From Dawidia soli (GTDB lineage: Bacteria; Bacteroidota; Bacteroidia; Cytophagales; Cyclobacteriaceae): DNA of 64,000 nucleotides. Below, piece by piece: positions 41,641-48,764 of this stretch. Under the pieces are notes generated by a model. The model saw only the letters and a program-made list of their open reading frames with translations. It was not told where the DNA came from and did no database searches. Positions within the stretch are counted from its first letter, which is position 1; the number at the start of each line of letters is the position of its first letter. The position numbers and the translations under genes were made by a program. The stretch covers positions 1 through 64,000 of the forward strand of contig NZ_JAHESC010000032.1 in NCBI RefSeq assembly GCF_018598185.1. Direction: 5' to 3'.

Positions 41641-43476
41641 TTAAAATGTGATACTTTTAATGTTTCTATGATTGCCCTTTCTCTTCTTCTTTTTGCGTCT
41701 TTTTGCCCCGTTAGGTAATCCGTTCATTCCATTGCTCCTTCTTTCTTTTGGGTTACCGTTTGAACTTTCTTTCACCAGAAATCTTGCACCCATCAATAGG
41801 CTCGCGGCTGCGCCGACTATCACGAGTGTCTTTCCAGGATTTTCCTTAACCCATGTAGTCGCTTTCGACAAAAAGCCCTTTGTGCTCTCATTGCCCGTTG
41901 CAGCCGGAGCACTCGAAGCGGAAGTAGTTGCTGGAACTGAAGAGCCAGTATCTTCAATGCGTCGAGCGACAGCGGCACTTGGTATTGCTGGCTGAACAGG
42001 TACAAGAGTGCTAACATTAGTCGCTGCAGTAGTTGGTGCAAGCGTTGTAGTTGGTGCATAATAGTCCATCTCGGTTATCGCGTCTTCATCCTCAGGGATG
42101 GCCACATCGGTAGCCGTGCCTGCGTTATCGGTTTCGCTCTGGAATGCAGCTTCGTCTGCACCACCTTTATTAAATAGCCCCTTGATTTGTTTTAAAGCCG
42201 CGGCGATTGCTGCTGCGGCGCTGGTCGCTGCTGCAATGGCGGTACCGCTGGCAACTTCGCCCAGACCGCTAAGGTTATCCGGATCGGCGTGGATAATGTT
42301 GTACTCATCCATGTCCATGTACACATCATCGATGCCGAATAGCCCGCTTAGTTGCACCTTCTTATCCTTATTTCCTTTGCCCTTAAGAATAGCTTTCTTT
42401 AGATTCTCCTTCTTTCCACCCGCCTGCCAGTAGACAGTCTCTGCCCGGTCTTTTACCGTGCGTAGTCTTTTCAGCGTGTCTAGGTTCATGTTCATTGCCT
42501 GCGCTTGCGCGTCCGTGAGGTAGGCATACCGCAGTTTGCCTGCGATATTGAACATGTTAAGCTTCATGATTAACAAAAAGCCATTACGCAAAAGGATTGT
42601 TACCGGATTGACGAATCTGTTTATTACGCGGATACCATCGCCAATTTTGTCACCAACTTCCTTCGCGGCGGACTTTACGGCAGTGCCGACTTTCTTAGCG
42701 GCGGTCTTCACTGTAGTCCCAACTTTTTTAACAGTTTTCTTTACTGCTGATCCTACCTTTTTCGCGAGCTTCTTTAGGAAGCCCAGGTCACCATACAATG
42801 CTGCCATTTCCTGAGCTTCAACCGTCTCGTACTCGAGATCTGGGTCTTCGAACTCATACGCCACTTCCTCTTCGTCGTTCTCCTCGAAGCCATCTAAATA
42901 ATCCAGTTTCATTTCATAATCTTTTTTCTGGTAGTACGGTTGTTCATCATCAAATGCGTCTTTTACACAGTCCAACACGATGTAGGTACTCCGGTCATAG
43001 ACGCGACGCAAATCGCCGTCTATTGGAACAATCGGGTAAACATGTTGCCATGTCGGTATCTCAGGCGTGCGCTTGTGATATTTCGTTATCCTGGCGAGAT
43101 GCGGGATTCGAAGGTTAAAGAGGATGGAGCAAATGAACTTCGTATAGCAGTCACAATCGACACCCTTCTTCCGCTCTGCCCATGTAAGTCGCGGACTGCG
43201 CACTTGTTCTACTCCATCCTTATCCCTTTTATATTGTATGTGTTGGTAAACAAAGTTCCAGATGTTGCGACAAGTTGAGTATAGGTCATCTCCCTTGAGG
43301 AGCGGCGCGATTTTCTCCGTCTGCCATGCGTCTAAGGGGACTGTTTCGATGATCAACTTCATCGTGTCCTCTACGCTGCCCACTTGCTTAACCGTGTGTT
43401 CCTGCCAGCTCGGTTTAGGGAACAGCCCATCATACTCGTCGCCTGGTTCAATCTTCCTCATTCCTTCCGCTACCAT
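41641..43476 (-). CDS. Transglutaminase-fold protein with repeat region and TM helix
   Basis: 611 residues. N-terminal 190: a transglutaminase-like (papain-fold) domain with Cys near 104 (GVDCDCYTKF), His near 142 (TWQHVYPIV) and Asp near 165 (YIVLDCVKDAF), the expected triad order. Then 11-residue Lys-rich repeats (KKVGSAVKKTV, KKVGTTVKTAA, KKVGTAVKSAA; about 228-270), a conserved-looking 'NPVTILLRNGFLLIMKLNM' segment, an Ala/Thr-rich linker, a membrane helix (TLVIVGAAASLLMGARFLV) and a very basic tail. It could be a maturation protease or an entry peptidase acting on the cell wall; both are inferences. It is the largest gene of the module. Confidence 0.7.
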   Translation of the reverse strand: MVAEGMRKIEPGDEYDGLFPKPSWQEHTVKQVGSVEDTMKLIIETVPLDAWQTEKIAPLLKGDDLYSTCRNIWNFVYQHIQYKRDKDGVEQVRSPRLTWAERKKGVDCDCYTKFICSILFNLRIPHLARITKYHKRTPEIPTWQHVYPIVPIDGDLRRVYDRSTYIVLDCVKDAFDDEQPYYQKKDYEMKLDYLDGFEENDEEEVAYEFEDPDLEYETVEAQEMAALYGDLGFLKKLAKKVGSAVKKTVKKVGTTVKTAAKKVGTAVKSAAKEVGDKIGDGIRVINRFVNPVTILLRNGFLLIMKLNMFNIAGKLRYAYLTDAQAQAMNMNLDTLKRLRTVKDRAETVYWQAGGKKENLKKAILKGKGNKDKKVQLSGLFGIDDVYMDMDEYNIIHADPDNLSGLGEVASGTAIAAATSAAAAIAAALKQIKGLFNKGGADEAAFQSETDNAGTATDVAIPEDEDAITEMDYYAPTTTLAPTTAATNVSTLVPVQPAIPSAAVARRIEDTGSSVPATTSASSAPAATGNESTKGFLSKATTWVKENPGKTLVIVGAAASLLMGARFLVKESSNGNPKERRSNGMNGLPNGAKRRKKKKRKGNHRNIKSITF

Positions 43477-43513
43477 GTCATCGGCACTTTGTCTACCTTC
43501 ACATTACCTAACC

Positions 43514-43996
43514 TCATGCGGGGATACCAGTCCCCAGCTTTATCGAATCGTTCTTTGTAAATGGAATGCTATTGTTAATCGTCGTCACCGTCCGAGCTGT
43601 TATCGTTAGCTGTCCGGTCTTCCGATACTCCCTCAGTAGTGCAGGCGCGGACGTGGCTAGTGGCAGAAAGCCCACATTCAAGATAACCGGGTCAAGCGTT
43701 ACTTCGCTAAACTTCGGAATCTGCATATCTGTGTCCTTCATGGCCGACGAAGCAAGCGTGCTTTCTCCATGCATGATCTTTACAAATGGATGCTTCACGC
43801 TCACGCTACCACCCGATGGATTTTTCAAGGTCACTTCAATCCGCAAATCAATTCCACTGATCGTCACTCTGTATATGGAAACCTTCGTTACCACTTCCAG
43901 TTCAGAAGAGAGCCGGTTCAGCCGCATCACATACCTCGCCCCAAAAACCAAAGCGACCGCGCCGGCTCCCATCATCACGTAGTTACCGATTGCCAT
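43514..43996 (-). CDS. TM-anchored beta-sandwich protein (LEA14-like)
   Basis: 160 residues: one N-terminal membrane helix (4-22, YVMMGAGAVALVFGARYV), then an all-beta domain with strands 'SIYRVTISGIDLRIEVTLKNPSGGSVSVKHPFVKI' that resembles the WHy/LEA14 type of sandwich. Its start overlaps the 110-residue gene upstream. In virus terms it would be an anchored capsid-membrane linker; in host terms LEA-like domains are generic. No enzyme motif. Confidence 0.55.
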   Translation of the reverse strand: MAIGNYVMMGAGAVALVFGARYVMRLNRLSSELEVVTKVSIYRVTISGIDLRIEVTLKNPSGGSVSVKHPFVKIMHGESTLASSAMKDTDMQIPKFSEVTLDPVILNVGFLPLATSAPALLREYRKTGQLTITARTVTTINNSIPFTKNDSIKLGTGIPA

Positions 43997-44315
43997 CGCC
44001 CCGTGGAGGATTGTGTTTGTTATTCCGAAGCGCCCGCCAGAAGCCTTTGAACTTTTGGTACTGCTTCTTTAGCCACACCTCGATCTCATCGCCTATCACT
44101 CTGAAAAGGATTAGAATCATACCGCCAACCACTGCCTCAAATACATGGTCAAGCAGAACGCTTGCGAAATTTGTAATCACGCTGAACAGCGCGCCGAAAA
44201 GGAAGACAACGCCGTTGCCCTTTCCTCCTCCAATATTCATTTGTCCGTCATTCATGGAATCAAAGATGCGCCGCGCCCAAGACGCACCTTTCGGAATTTT
44301 ACCAAACGTTGTCAA
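43983..44315 (-). CDS. First gene of the structural operon, small membrane protein
   Basis: 110 residues starting at a TTG codon (no ATG in frame after the upstream stop). It has two hydrophobic segments (about 36-54 and 62-82, the latter 'VFEAVVGGMILILFRVIG') and a basic C-terminus. Not recognised; Gly-rich N-terminal turn 'MNIGGGKGNG'. Upstream is a short inverted repeat TTTTGA/TCAAAA around 44351-44368 that could lie in its promoter. Confidence 0.5.
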   Translation of the reverse strand: MTTFGKIPKGASWARRIFDSMNDGQMNIGGGKGNGVVFLFGALFSVITNFASVLLDHVFEAVVGGMILILFRVIGDEIEVWLKKQYQKFKGFWRALRNNKHNPPRGDGNR

Positions 44316-44827
44316 TTGGAAGTTATCGCGCTCAATATTTCACATTTTCTTTTGATCTTTCTCAAAAGATCTTGGACGTCGATTGCAATGGAACACAATG
44401 GGTGGCCCGGCACGATCATTCTTGTATTGTTAAAAAAAATAAAACTGCGGCGTAACGTTGATTAGTTGTGCCATACAATAGTTGCGACACCGGTGACCTG
44501 TACGGACAGCTACTAGATTACCATGATTTGTTTCGCGCGTTAGGTGGAATTTAATCGCTTGGTAGTTGCCATTGTAATATTAAGTGACTTCAAATTTCAA
44601 TCACAAGCGAATATCAATGGGAAGAGTATAACACTCGCGATGGGCCGCACGCCCTTTCAGCCAAAACTTGATGTTTTGATCATACTATTTCCAGCCGTTC
44701 TTAAACGATTTCTGCACTGCCGTACAACATGGACGCCATTTTACATTTCCACACAGAACATTGCCGTGCAAGCCGCATTTTATTGCTTAGGATCAAGTCA
44801 TTCAATCAGTTAGGCACGGCAACAATT
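44316..44827. other. Intergenic stretch between structural operon and OLD gene
   Basis: 512 bases, probably holding the promoter of the structural operon in its left part (TTTTGA/TCAAAA inverted repeat at 44351-44368) and nothing I can identify elsewhere. Short frames here lack support. Confidence 0.3.
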
Positions 44828-46243
44828 CTAGCTGTCCTTTCCAACTTCCAGGCCGGCGCTTTGCGAATGGAACTCATTTATTTGAGCTAACAGAGCCCTA
44901 GCAGCCTTTTCGTATTGAGGTTTCACATTATTGCCGTTCGAATCCATCAGTCCTTCGACAGCCCGCTTTACGGAAGTTGGATTTTTATCTCTGATGTCAT
45001 CCGCTGGCTGAACAAAAATTTTGTAATGCTTAAAACTGGTTTGAAGGTTTGTTGCAAGGTATTGCATGTTATTATCTAAAACGCATGAGACCTTTTTGAA
45101 TCCCAAGGATTTGAGAAGCCGTAGAATCGTGTCCATGTTACCTGCACCGCCGATTCCCCATCCATATATTGCAGGCCTCAAATAAACAGCCAACACTTCT
45201 GTGAGGCGTTTAAAAAAGACGACATCCTCTTGTCCCTCGACAAGTAGGATGTTATCACTTAGAAAGAAAATTTCTCTTGCGTCGAGCCCAAGGATATGAG
45301 GGTTGTTCCGATTATCGAACAATGCTTTGATTTTTGACCTCAAGCTTCCATCTATTTCATGTATTATGCTGCTTCCACCTTCTTTGATTACTCTTACTAT
45401 ATTTCCTCCGCTGATGAAAGATTCCCAATCAACAAAAAACGGAGAATGCGTAGCTATCACGATTTGGCGGTCAGCAGACAGTTTCTTCAATAGTGAACAG
45501 ATGTTTCTCTGCAATGACGGGTGGAGCGAAAGCTCCGGCTCGTCGATCACAATGACATCGCCAGGTTTCGAGTCGTAAAATGCGTCTATGATCGTAAAAA
45601 CACTAAGCAGGCCTTCTCCAGCTCCGTCACTATTGTGTATGTGTCCGTCGAAGTTGAATTTAACATAGTAGTCGCCAAAATCTGTTTGATCTATTGTCCA
45701 ATGGGGTACCGGATCGATCACTTTGTTTAACAATTCGTTGAACGCTGCTGGGTCCAGTTGGATTTGAAATAGACGCTGATAGAACGAATTGTAGTTTTCA
45801 CCTCGTATCGCTCCTATACTATCATTGTTCAACAAAGTCTCTCTCGTGTACCCTCCCTTCATAAATTTGGGGCTAAATGCACGTCGGGATCTGACAACAA
45901 ATACGTTTAGGTCTTTTCGAGAAAGCCCATTTTCACTGAACTGTGTTTCACTTCCACCCGGCTTTACCGACTTTAGGGTAACGGAATTTCCAGCCTCATC
46001 GAAAAGTTGTATTTCAACGGCATCGGTTGATTTATTTCTTCTTCCCTCTGTTATACTGGGTCCAGGTTGCATTCTCATGGAAACAGCACGAAATGCTTCG
46101 ATTATGGTGGTTTTGCCGGAATTATTAGGGCCAACAATGATTGTTATACCGCTCCCAGGCAGCCCGTTTGGAATTGCAAACGTCATTGTTTGTGTAAATC
46201 CAAACCCCCGGAAACCCTGTAACGCCATGGAATGAAATGCCAT
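44828..46243 (-). CDS. OLD-family ATP-dependent endonuclease
   Basis: 471 residues. ABC-type ATPase half: 'ALQGFRGFGFTQTMTF' opening, Walker A GPNNSGKTT (about 38-46), signature 'DGAGEGLLSVF', Walker B 'DVIVIDEPELSLHPSLQ', H-loop 'IVIATHSPFFVDW'. TOPRIM half: 'NILLVEGQEDVVFFKRL' near 330 with the catalytic Glu, and 'SCVLDNN' as the later Asp strand. OLD proteins are nucleases that act in anti-phage defence or as phage-borne inhibitors of host RecBC. It follows the CHAT gene by 122 bases on the same strand, which suggests one cassette. Confidence 0.9.
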   Translation of the reverse strand: MAFHSMALQGFRGFGFTQTMTFAIPNGLPGSGITIIVGPNNSGKTTIIEAFRAVSMRMQPGPSITEGRRNKSTDAVEIQLFDEAGNSVTLKSVKPGGSETQFSENGLSRKDLNVFVVRSRRAFSPKFMKGGYTRETLLNNDSIGAIRGENYNSFYQRLFQIQLDPAAFNELLNKVIDPVPHWTIDQTDFGDYYVKFNFDGHIHNSDGAGEGLLSVFTIIDAFYDSKPGDVIVIDEPELSLHPSLQRNICSLLKKLSADRQIVIATHSPFFVDWESFISGGNIVRVIKEGGSSIIHEIDGSLRSKIKALFDNRNNPHILGLDAREIFFLSDNILLVEGQEDVVFFKRLTEVLAVYLRPAIYGWGIGGAGNMDTILRLLKSLGFKKVSCVLDNNMQYLATNLQTSFKHYKIFVQPADDIRDKNPTSVKRAVEGLMDSNGNNVKPQYEKAARALLAQINEFHSQSAGLEVGKDS

Positions 46244-46364
46244 AAATAATGTGGAAAATAAAGTAGATTTTCAATGAGATGATTTCAAATTGCTCCGAAT
46301 TTGGAATGTTAGCCACTGTCCAAACATCGGGCAACTGAGCGCGCTTTCAAACATACGTCTACCG

Positions 46365-47396
46365 TCATTCAGGTTCCCTATTTCTTATTCGATAAAGGCG
46401 ATATCCCAGCGCGCCTACCGAAGCACCTACAACAGTGACCCGAAGGTAGAACTGCGCCTCACTGCTCTTCCCGTATGTATCTACAATCTTTTGAAACTCC
46501 TCACGGATATGATCATGACTTGCCATTAACGGATTAGGCACAAAGAAATCGAGCCGATTTGCAACGTTTATTGCTTGGTCATATGTCAGAAAATATCCCG
46601 TCGCCGGATTAGAAGTAAACGATGCGGAATTACAAGATAGGTATACAATAACTCGCGAATGCTTTTGTGCAAGAGCATCAAGATCGCTGATTTTTAGTTT
46701 GCTTTTATCTGGGAACTTTATCGCGCCGTCTTCATTGTGACCGATAATGATAATGGCCTTGTTATGTTCGTTACTTTTGGGAATCGAAGATAGTATATCA
46801 GCGGCTGTTTTTGGAAGAAGCACATTGGTGTTTCCACAATGCTCTAAGCCCTTTCTTAAAATGAAAGCATCTACAGCATGCGATGCATTAAATTCATTGA
46901 ATATATTTATAAACTCATTATCATCCGAAGGTAGCGAAACGAAAACGTTGCTATGCTTTATATTTTCCAAACCGGTGCGTGTAATGGGAACAACTTTCCT
47001 TTCTAATAGCTTCCTCATGCGATTCATTCCAACAACGTGGGAATCGATCTCCACCATCGCCTTTCTCGTTGCCTCTTGTTCGAGTAACTCCTTTTCGTAT
47101 GTCGAGATTTTGCCACTCTCTTCAAAATCCTTAATAATTTTTCGGGCCTCATCATAGCACACTTCGCTACTACCTATTTTCTTTTTCAAAACGTCGTACA
47201 ATTGATTTGATTCGAAAGTTTTCCTGCTCATATATGATTCTCCCCGCTTTTCAGCAACATAAATCATTTTTTTTCCATCAACACTCTCGAACAGTTTCAG
47301 TATGACTTTTACGACCTGGCCGAATGATGCTATGTTTATTGCTAGCATTAATACTAGCGTTAGCCAAAACCGGAAAAAATAAACTGGATATTTCAT
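46365..47396 (-). CDS. CHAT-domain (caspase-like) protein with signal anchor and C-terminal TM
   Basis: 343 residues. N-terminal hydrophobic segment (8-24) ending SFGQ reads as a signal or anchor; a C-terminal hydrophobic stretch lies at 318-334. In between, 'KAIIIIGHNEDGAIKF' gives His220 and 'VIVYLSCNSASF' gives Cys255, the spacing and strand context of CHAT/caspase-like proteases (H-G-x and ...S-C-x-S). A His/Cys pair 35 residues apart fits the clan CD dyad. The N-terminal 215 residues are helical and unknown. Its start overlaps the small membrane gene upstream by four bases. If translocated the domain would lie outside the cytoplasm, which is unusual; orientation is not certain. Confidence 0.6.
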   Translation of the reverse strand: MKYPVYFFRFWLTLVLMLAINIASFGQVVKVILKLFESVDGKKMIYVAEKRGESYMSRKTFESNQLYDVLKKKIGSSEVCYDEARKIIKDFEESGKISTYEKELLEQEATRKAMVEIDSHVVGMNRMRKLLERKVVPITRTGLENIKHSNVFVSLPSDDNEFINIFNEFNASHAVDAFILRKGLEHCGNTNVLLPKTAADILSSIPKSNEHNKAIIIIGHNEDGAIKFPDKSKLKISDLDALAQKHSRVIVYLSCNSASFTSNPATGYFLTYDQAINVANRLDFFVPNPLMASHDHIREEFQKIVDTYGKSSEAQFYLRVTVVGASVGALGYRLYRIRNREPE

Positions 47397-47746
47397 TTAA
47401 AGTAGAATTTCGAAACGTCATGAAGTGAAAATGATCGCTTGGAAGCGTACCCACCGAGATCACGGCGTTGGAAAGCATCCACAGCTTTCTTAAAGAGCGC
47501 AGGGAATGCTGCGCCCAAAACCATCTGCACGTTCTTTCCCATAGGGTTTCCTTGGTCATAGAAAAATAGCCAAGTTCCAACACCAGAAATACTAATCATA
47601 AGGAATGTGATTAGCCAATAGAACTTCGACTTTAACACCTTTCGATTTTCGGTATCCAATTTCTTCCTGAGTTCAAACCAGTGGATTATCTCCTGGCAGG
47701 ACGCCCCAAAGCAGGCGACGAGAATGAAAGATATTTCAGGATTCAT
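47393..47746 (-). CDS. Small two-TM partner of the CHAT protein
   Basis: 117 residues. Two hydrophobic helices (about 4-18 and 45-62, 'FYWLITFLMISISGVGTWLFF') separated by a charged loop 'WFELRKKLDTENRKVLK', then an amphipathic helix and 'RRDLGGYASKRSFSLHDVSKFYFK' at the end. Not recognised. Its stop overlaps the CHAT start (ATGA), so expression is coupled. As a membrane partner of a protease-like protein it may be a pore or a substrate. Confidence 0.55.
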   Translation of the reverse strand: MNPEISFILVACFGASCQEIIHWFELRKKLDTENRKVLKSKFYWLITFLMISISGVGTWLFFYDQGNPMGKNVQMVLGAAFPALFKKAVDAFQRRDLGGYASKRSFSLHDVSKFYFK

Positions 47747-47813
47747 AAGTATTCATTTTGGATTCATTTCTGATTCATTTGTGATTTTAATAGACTGCTA
47801 AGGGAAATAAAAC

Positions 47814-47853
47814 AGCCCATCTACCGGACACACTTTGTCCGAATAGATGGGCT
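47814..47853. terminator. Nested hairpin, terminator or structured RNA
   Basis: Outer stem AGCCCATCTA/TAGATGGGCT (10 bp), inner stem CGGACA/TGTCCG (6 bp), loop CACTT. It lies about 70 bases upstream of the small membrane gene, so on the minus strand it would be in the 5' leader, where it could act as an attenuator; a T run after it is weak. Confidence 0.5.
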
Positions 47854-47905
47854 CGAATATGCAAATATAATAAAAGCGACAAATGCCAATGCAAAAATTT
47901 GAAAT

Positions 47906-48036
47906 GTTTGAGACGGTTTCGAAAAATACCCGGGAATCGATCTCTAGAAGAACGACGCTGGTACAAACTTGTGTCAAAATATTGGACAAGTAAAATATGG
48001 ATAAGAAAAGTGACGTTGGAGGAAACCGTCTCAAAC
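47906..48036. repeat. 15-bp perfect inverted repeat, possible invertible segment
   Basis: GTTTGAGACGGTTTC and GAAACCGTCTCAAAC flank 101 bases that contain no gene. On the minus strand the inside holds TATTTTG, close to a Bacteroidota -7 box. Such arms around a promoter are typical of invertons; alternatively they pair in RNA as a long-range stem or are recombination site remnants. Placed upstream of the CHAT/OLD unit. Confidence 0.5.
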
Positions 48037-48394
48037 AATATTCACAGCAGTCTAAGCAGTATTTATAGCCGATTTGGTAGGTTTATATGCCGCTGTCAAA
48101 GTAGCACAATTCAATGTACGTCTTTAGCCATAAAATGCATTTGTAGCTTTCACGTTCCCAAAATGCTCAATTCTGATCGATTTAAGCGGTCTCAACCCTT
48201 GTCCGTGGCCTCTAATTTGGGGGGCCTTTTGTTATACTCCAACAGTCGTCTTCGTAAACGCCGATTCGCAAGGATCATTGATAAAACGGCGATTTCCAAC
48301 GGTTTATATTATTTGACTGTAACAATATCAATAAGTGTTATGGAGAACTCAGTGTAGTTAAGGATTAACGTTGGATCTGCTAGATGTGACTTTA

Positions 48395-48457
48395 TTTATT
48401 CGTCCTCATCCGGTATTTATTCGTCCTCATCCGGTATTTATTCGTCCTCATCCGGCC
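48395..48457. repeat. Three tandem 21-bp repeats
   Basis: A 21-base unit (TTTATTCGTCCTCATCCGG plus two bases) is repeated three times: 48395-48415, 48416-48436, 48437-48457. The last copy contains the stop codon of the gene at 48438. The unit length is 7 codons, so slippage keeps frame; the stop in each unit would keep the protein end constant. Confidence 0.85.
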
Positions 48458-48638
48458 AACCCAAGCTATTAAAAATTATTTGAACTTGCCTTATTGTAAA
48501 AAAGTGCCCTTGGCGCTCGCCTATTAAACTGAGAAACGGCTTCAACCACTTTCTAAAAGTAGGATTCGATACTCTGTAGATCTGCGCTAATTGCTGCGTT
48601 GAGTACGGTTTTAAGGGAACGTGTTTAGAGCTTTCCAT
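48438..48638 (-). CDS. Small HTH (MerR-like) protein
   Basis: 66 residues. 'KPYSTQQLAQIYRVSNPTFRKWLKPFL' is a small helix-turn-helix of the type found in Bacteroidota mobile elements, followed by 'FFTIRQVQIIFNSLGWP', a second helix pair. Ends in PDEDE directly in the tandem repeats. It likely binds DNA and may regulate the element; no target is known. Confidence 0.6.
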   Translation of the reverse strand: MESSKHVPLKPYSTQQLAQIYRVSNPTFRKWLKPFLSLIGERQGHFFTIRQVQIIFNSLGWPDEDE

Positions 48639-48764
48639 GTGTTTTTTTTCAAATGAAGCACCAAGAACAGCTATGCCGAAAGTGTGTATTGGGTGGGGTT
48701 AATTACCCACCAATATCGTAAACGCAGAAAAAATGAGTAAATCGAACGTTTTCCGCGAAACCGA

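Larger units (their letters stand above)
47747..48437. other. Intergenic regulatory region of the CHAT/OLD cassette
   Basis: 691 bases. It contains a strong nested hairpin at 47814-47853, a 15-bp perfect inverted repeat at 47906-47920 and 48022-48036, and a terminator-like stem GGCCTC/GGGGCC followed by TTTTG near 48213-48236. A tandem repeat begins at 48395. No supported gene. Confidence 0.4.

Noticed and set aside
33776-44315. Interpretation as a tailed-phage or contractile-injection locus
   Set aside because: No sheath, tube, baseplate, tape measure, portal or terminase pattern is visible; many small TM and beta-rich genes do not fit.
44544-44813. Plus-strand frame of 89 codons
   Set aside because: No domain, no operon context; treated as chance in an intergenic region.
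48395-48457. Short tandem repeats that could be taken for a CRISPR array
   Set aside because: The three units are directly adjacent with no spacers; no cas gene is present.
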